A DNA stretch of 7,332 bases from Bacteroidota bacterium (GTDB lineage: Bacteria > Bacteroidota > Rhodothermia > Balneolales > HLUCCA01). The stretch's first letter is position 1. Each line of letters begins with the position of its first letter. The notes under the pieces are model-generated. The model did no database searches, was not told the origin of the DNA, and was given only the letters and a program-made list of their open reading frames with translations. Below, piece by piece: positions 6,676-7,332 of this stretch. Position numbers and translations under genes: made by a program. The DNA lies in assembly GCA_003448835.1 (NCBI GenBank), contig DLXM01000228.1:1-7332 (forward strand), read 5' to 3'.

Positions 6676-7332
6676 TTAAACGCTTTTGGAAGCCAATTTT
6701 GCGAAGTAGACCTTTGATGCAGCTCTCACTTTTGGCGAAAGCAACAACGTTGATATCATAGTTGGAATAGCCATTAATGCAAATGCACCATCGACCAAAC
6801 TAACAACAGCATTAATTGAAGCTACAGATCCAAACCATATTGAGAAAATGTAGAAATAATTATACCAGTGTTGACGCTCTGCACCAATCAAATAACCGAG
6901 ACATTTTGTGCCATAGTATGAATAGGTGAACATGGTTGTGAGACTAAATATGAGTACACAAATTATCAAAATAATCACGCCAAGTTGACCCGGTAGCCCG
7001 GCTGAAAATGCCATAGCAGTTAATGTCACACCATCAACAGATGTATCTGTCCAGACACCTGTCATCAATATTGCTAAACCGGTCATCGTACAAACGATAA
7101 GAGTATCAATTACGGGTTCGATCATCGCTACGAGTCCTTCTCTGACGGGTTCGTTTGTTTTCGCAGCTCCATGGGCCAGTGCTTCGGTACCAATTCCTGC
7201 TTCATTTGAAAAAGCCGCTCTTCGGATTCCCGTTCTGATCACTTCACCAACAGCTCCACCCACAACGGCATTCCCTGTAAATGCATCTGTAAAAATCAGA
7301 TTGAAGTAATATGGTATTTCTGAAAAATGAGT
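6676..7332 (-). CDS. Sodium:alanine symporter (AGCS family), C-terminal part (cut by window edge)
   Basis: An inner-membrane carrier that takes up alanine or glycine with sodium. The last 218 residues are visible; the frame is open to base 7332, so the true start lies outside, and the GTG at 7263 is internal. The visible part opens with IPYYFNLIFTDAFTGNA and has the family hallmark GIRRAAFSNEAGIG (visible residues 35-48), part of the unwound substrate/ion-binding helix, then AHGAAKTNEPVREG (53-66). Membrane segments follow near 67-92, 115-136, 156-180 and 183-198, ending in a short basic tail. The segment count and order fit the second half of an AGCS transporter of about 450-500 aa. It converges on dinB with 16 bp between stop codons and no visible terminator. 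Alanine as substrate is the family default; glycine or another small amino acid is possible. Confidence 0.93.
   Translation of the reverse strand, partial: THFSEIPYYFNLIFTDAFTGNAVVGGAVGEVIRTGIRRAAFSNEAGIGTEALAHGAAKTNEPVREGLVAMIEPVIDTLIVCTMTGLAILMTGVWTDTSVDGVTLTAMAFSAGLPGQLGVIILIICVLIFSLTTMFTYSYYGTKCLGYLIGAERQHWYNYFYIFSIWFGSVASINAVVSLVDGAFALMAIPTMISTLLLSPKVRAASKVYFAKLASKSV

Noticed and set aside
6676..7263. Symporter gene starting at the GTG at 7263 as a complete 195-aa protein
   Set aside because: The frame stays open to the window edge and the upstream residues (IPYYFNLIFTDAFTGNA) are conserved family sequence, so the gene is partial rather than short.

Overview
The window looks like an ordinary chromosomal stretch of housekeeping genes from an AT-rich Gram-negative bacterium. 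The likely affiliation is the Bacteroidota/Rhodothermota/Balneolota side of the FCB group. That placement is an inference. It rests on A/T-rich leaders that mostly lack a Shine-Dalgarno motif, on a FtsY with no long acidic N-terminal extension, and on the style of the glutamate dehydrogenase and Nudix proteins. No 16S or other taxonomic marker is present. I see no insertion sequence, integrase, phage gene, CRISPR array or tRNA.

Layout from left to right: the 5' half of adk (minus, running off the left edge); a divergent MscS-type mechanosensitive channel (plus); a gene-free stretch of about 360 bp that ends in a strong plus-strand terminator; a GLFV-family glutamate dehydrogenase (minus); ftsY (minus); a CDP-alcohol phosphatidyltransferase, probably pgsA (minus), 11 nt upstream of ftsY; then, divergently, a Nudix ADP-sugar hydrolase (plus) and the Y-family DNA polymerase IV dinB (plus); and finally the C-terminal part of an AGCS sodium:alanine symporter (minus), which converges on dinB and runs off the right edge.

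The genes do not form one pathway. pgsA-ftsY is a plausible two-gene transcription unit linking phospholipid synthesis with co-translational membrane insertion. gdh lies about 100 bp downstream of ftsY and has its own good ribosome binding site, so it may be read from its own promoter. The other genes (adenylate balance, osmotic safety valve, ADP-ribose clean-up, translesion synthesis, alanine uptake) are independent functions.

No clearly new multi-gene system is visible. The items most worth a second look are the antenna-sized insert in the glutamate dehydrogenase, which resembles the animal mitochondrial enzyme; the repeat-rich intergenic region before the terminator at 1675-1708, a possible small-RNA locus; and several perfect palindromes in front of adk, between pgsA and the Nudix gene, and in front of dinB, which are candidate operators.
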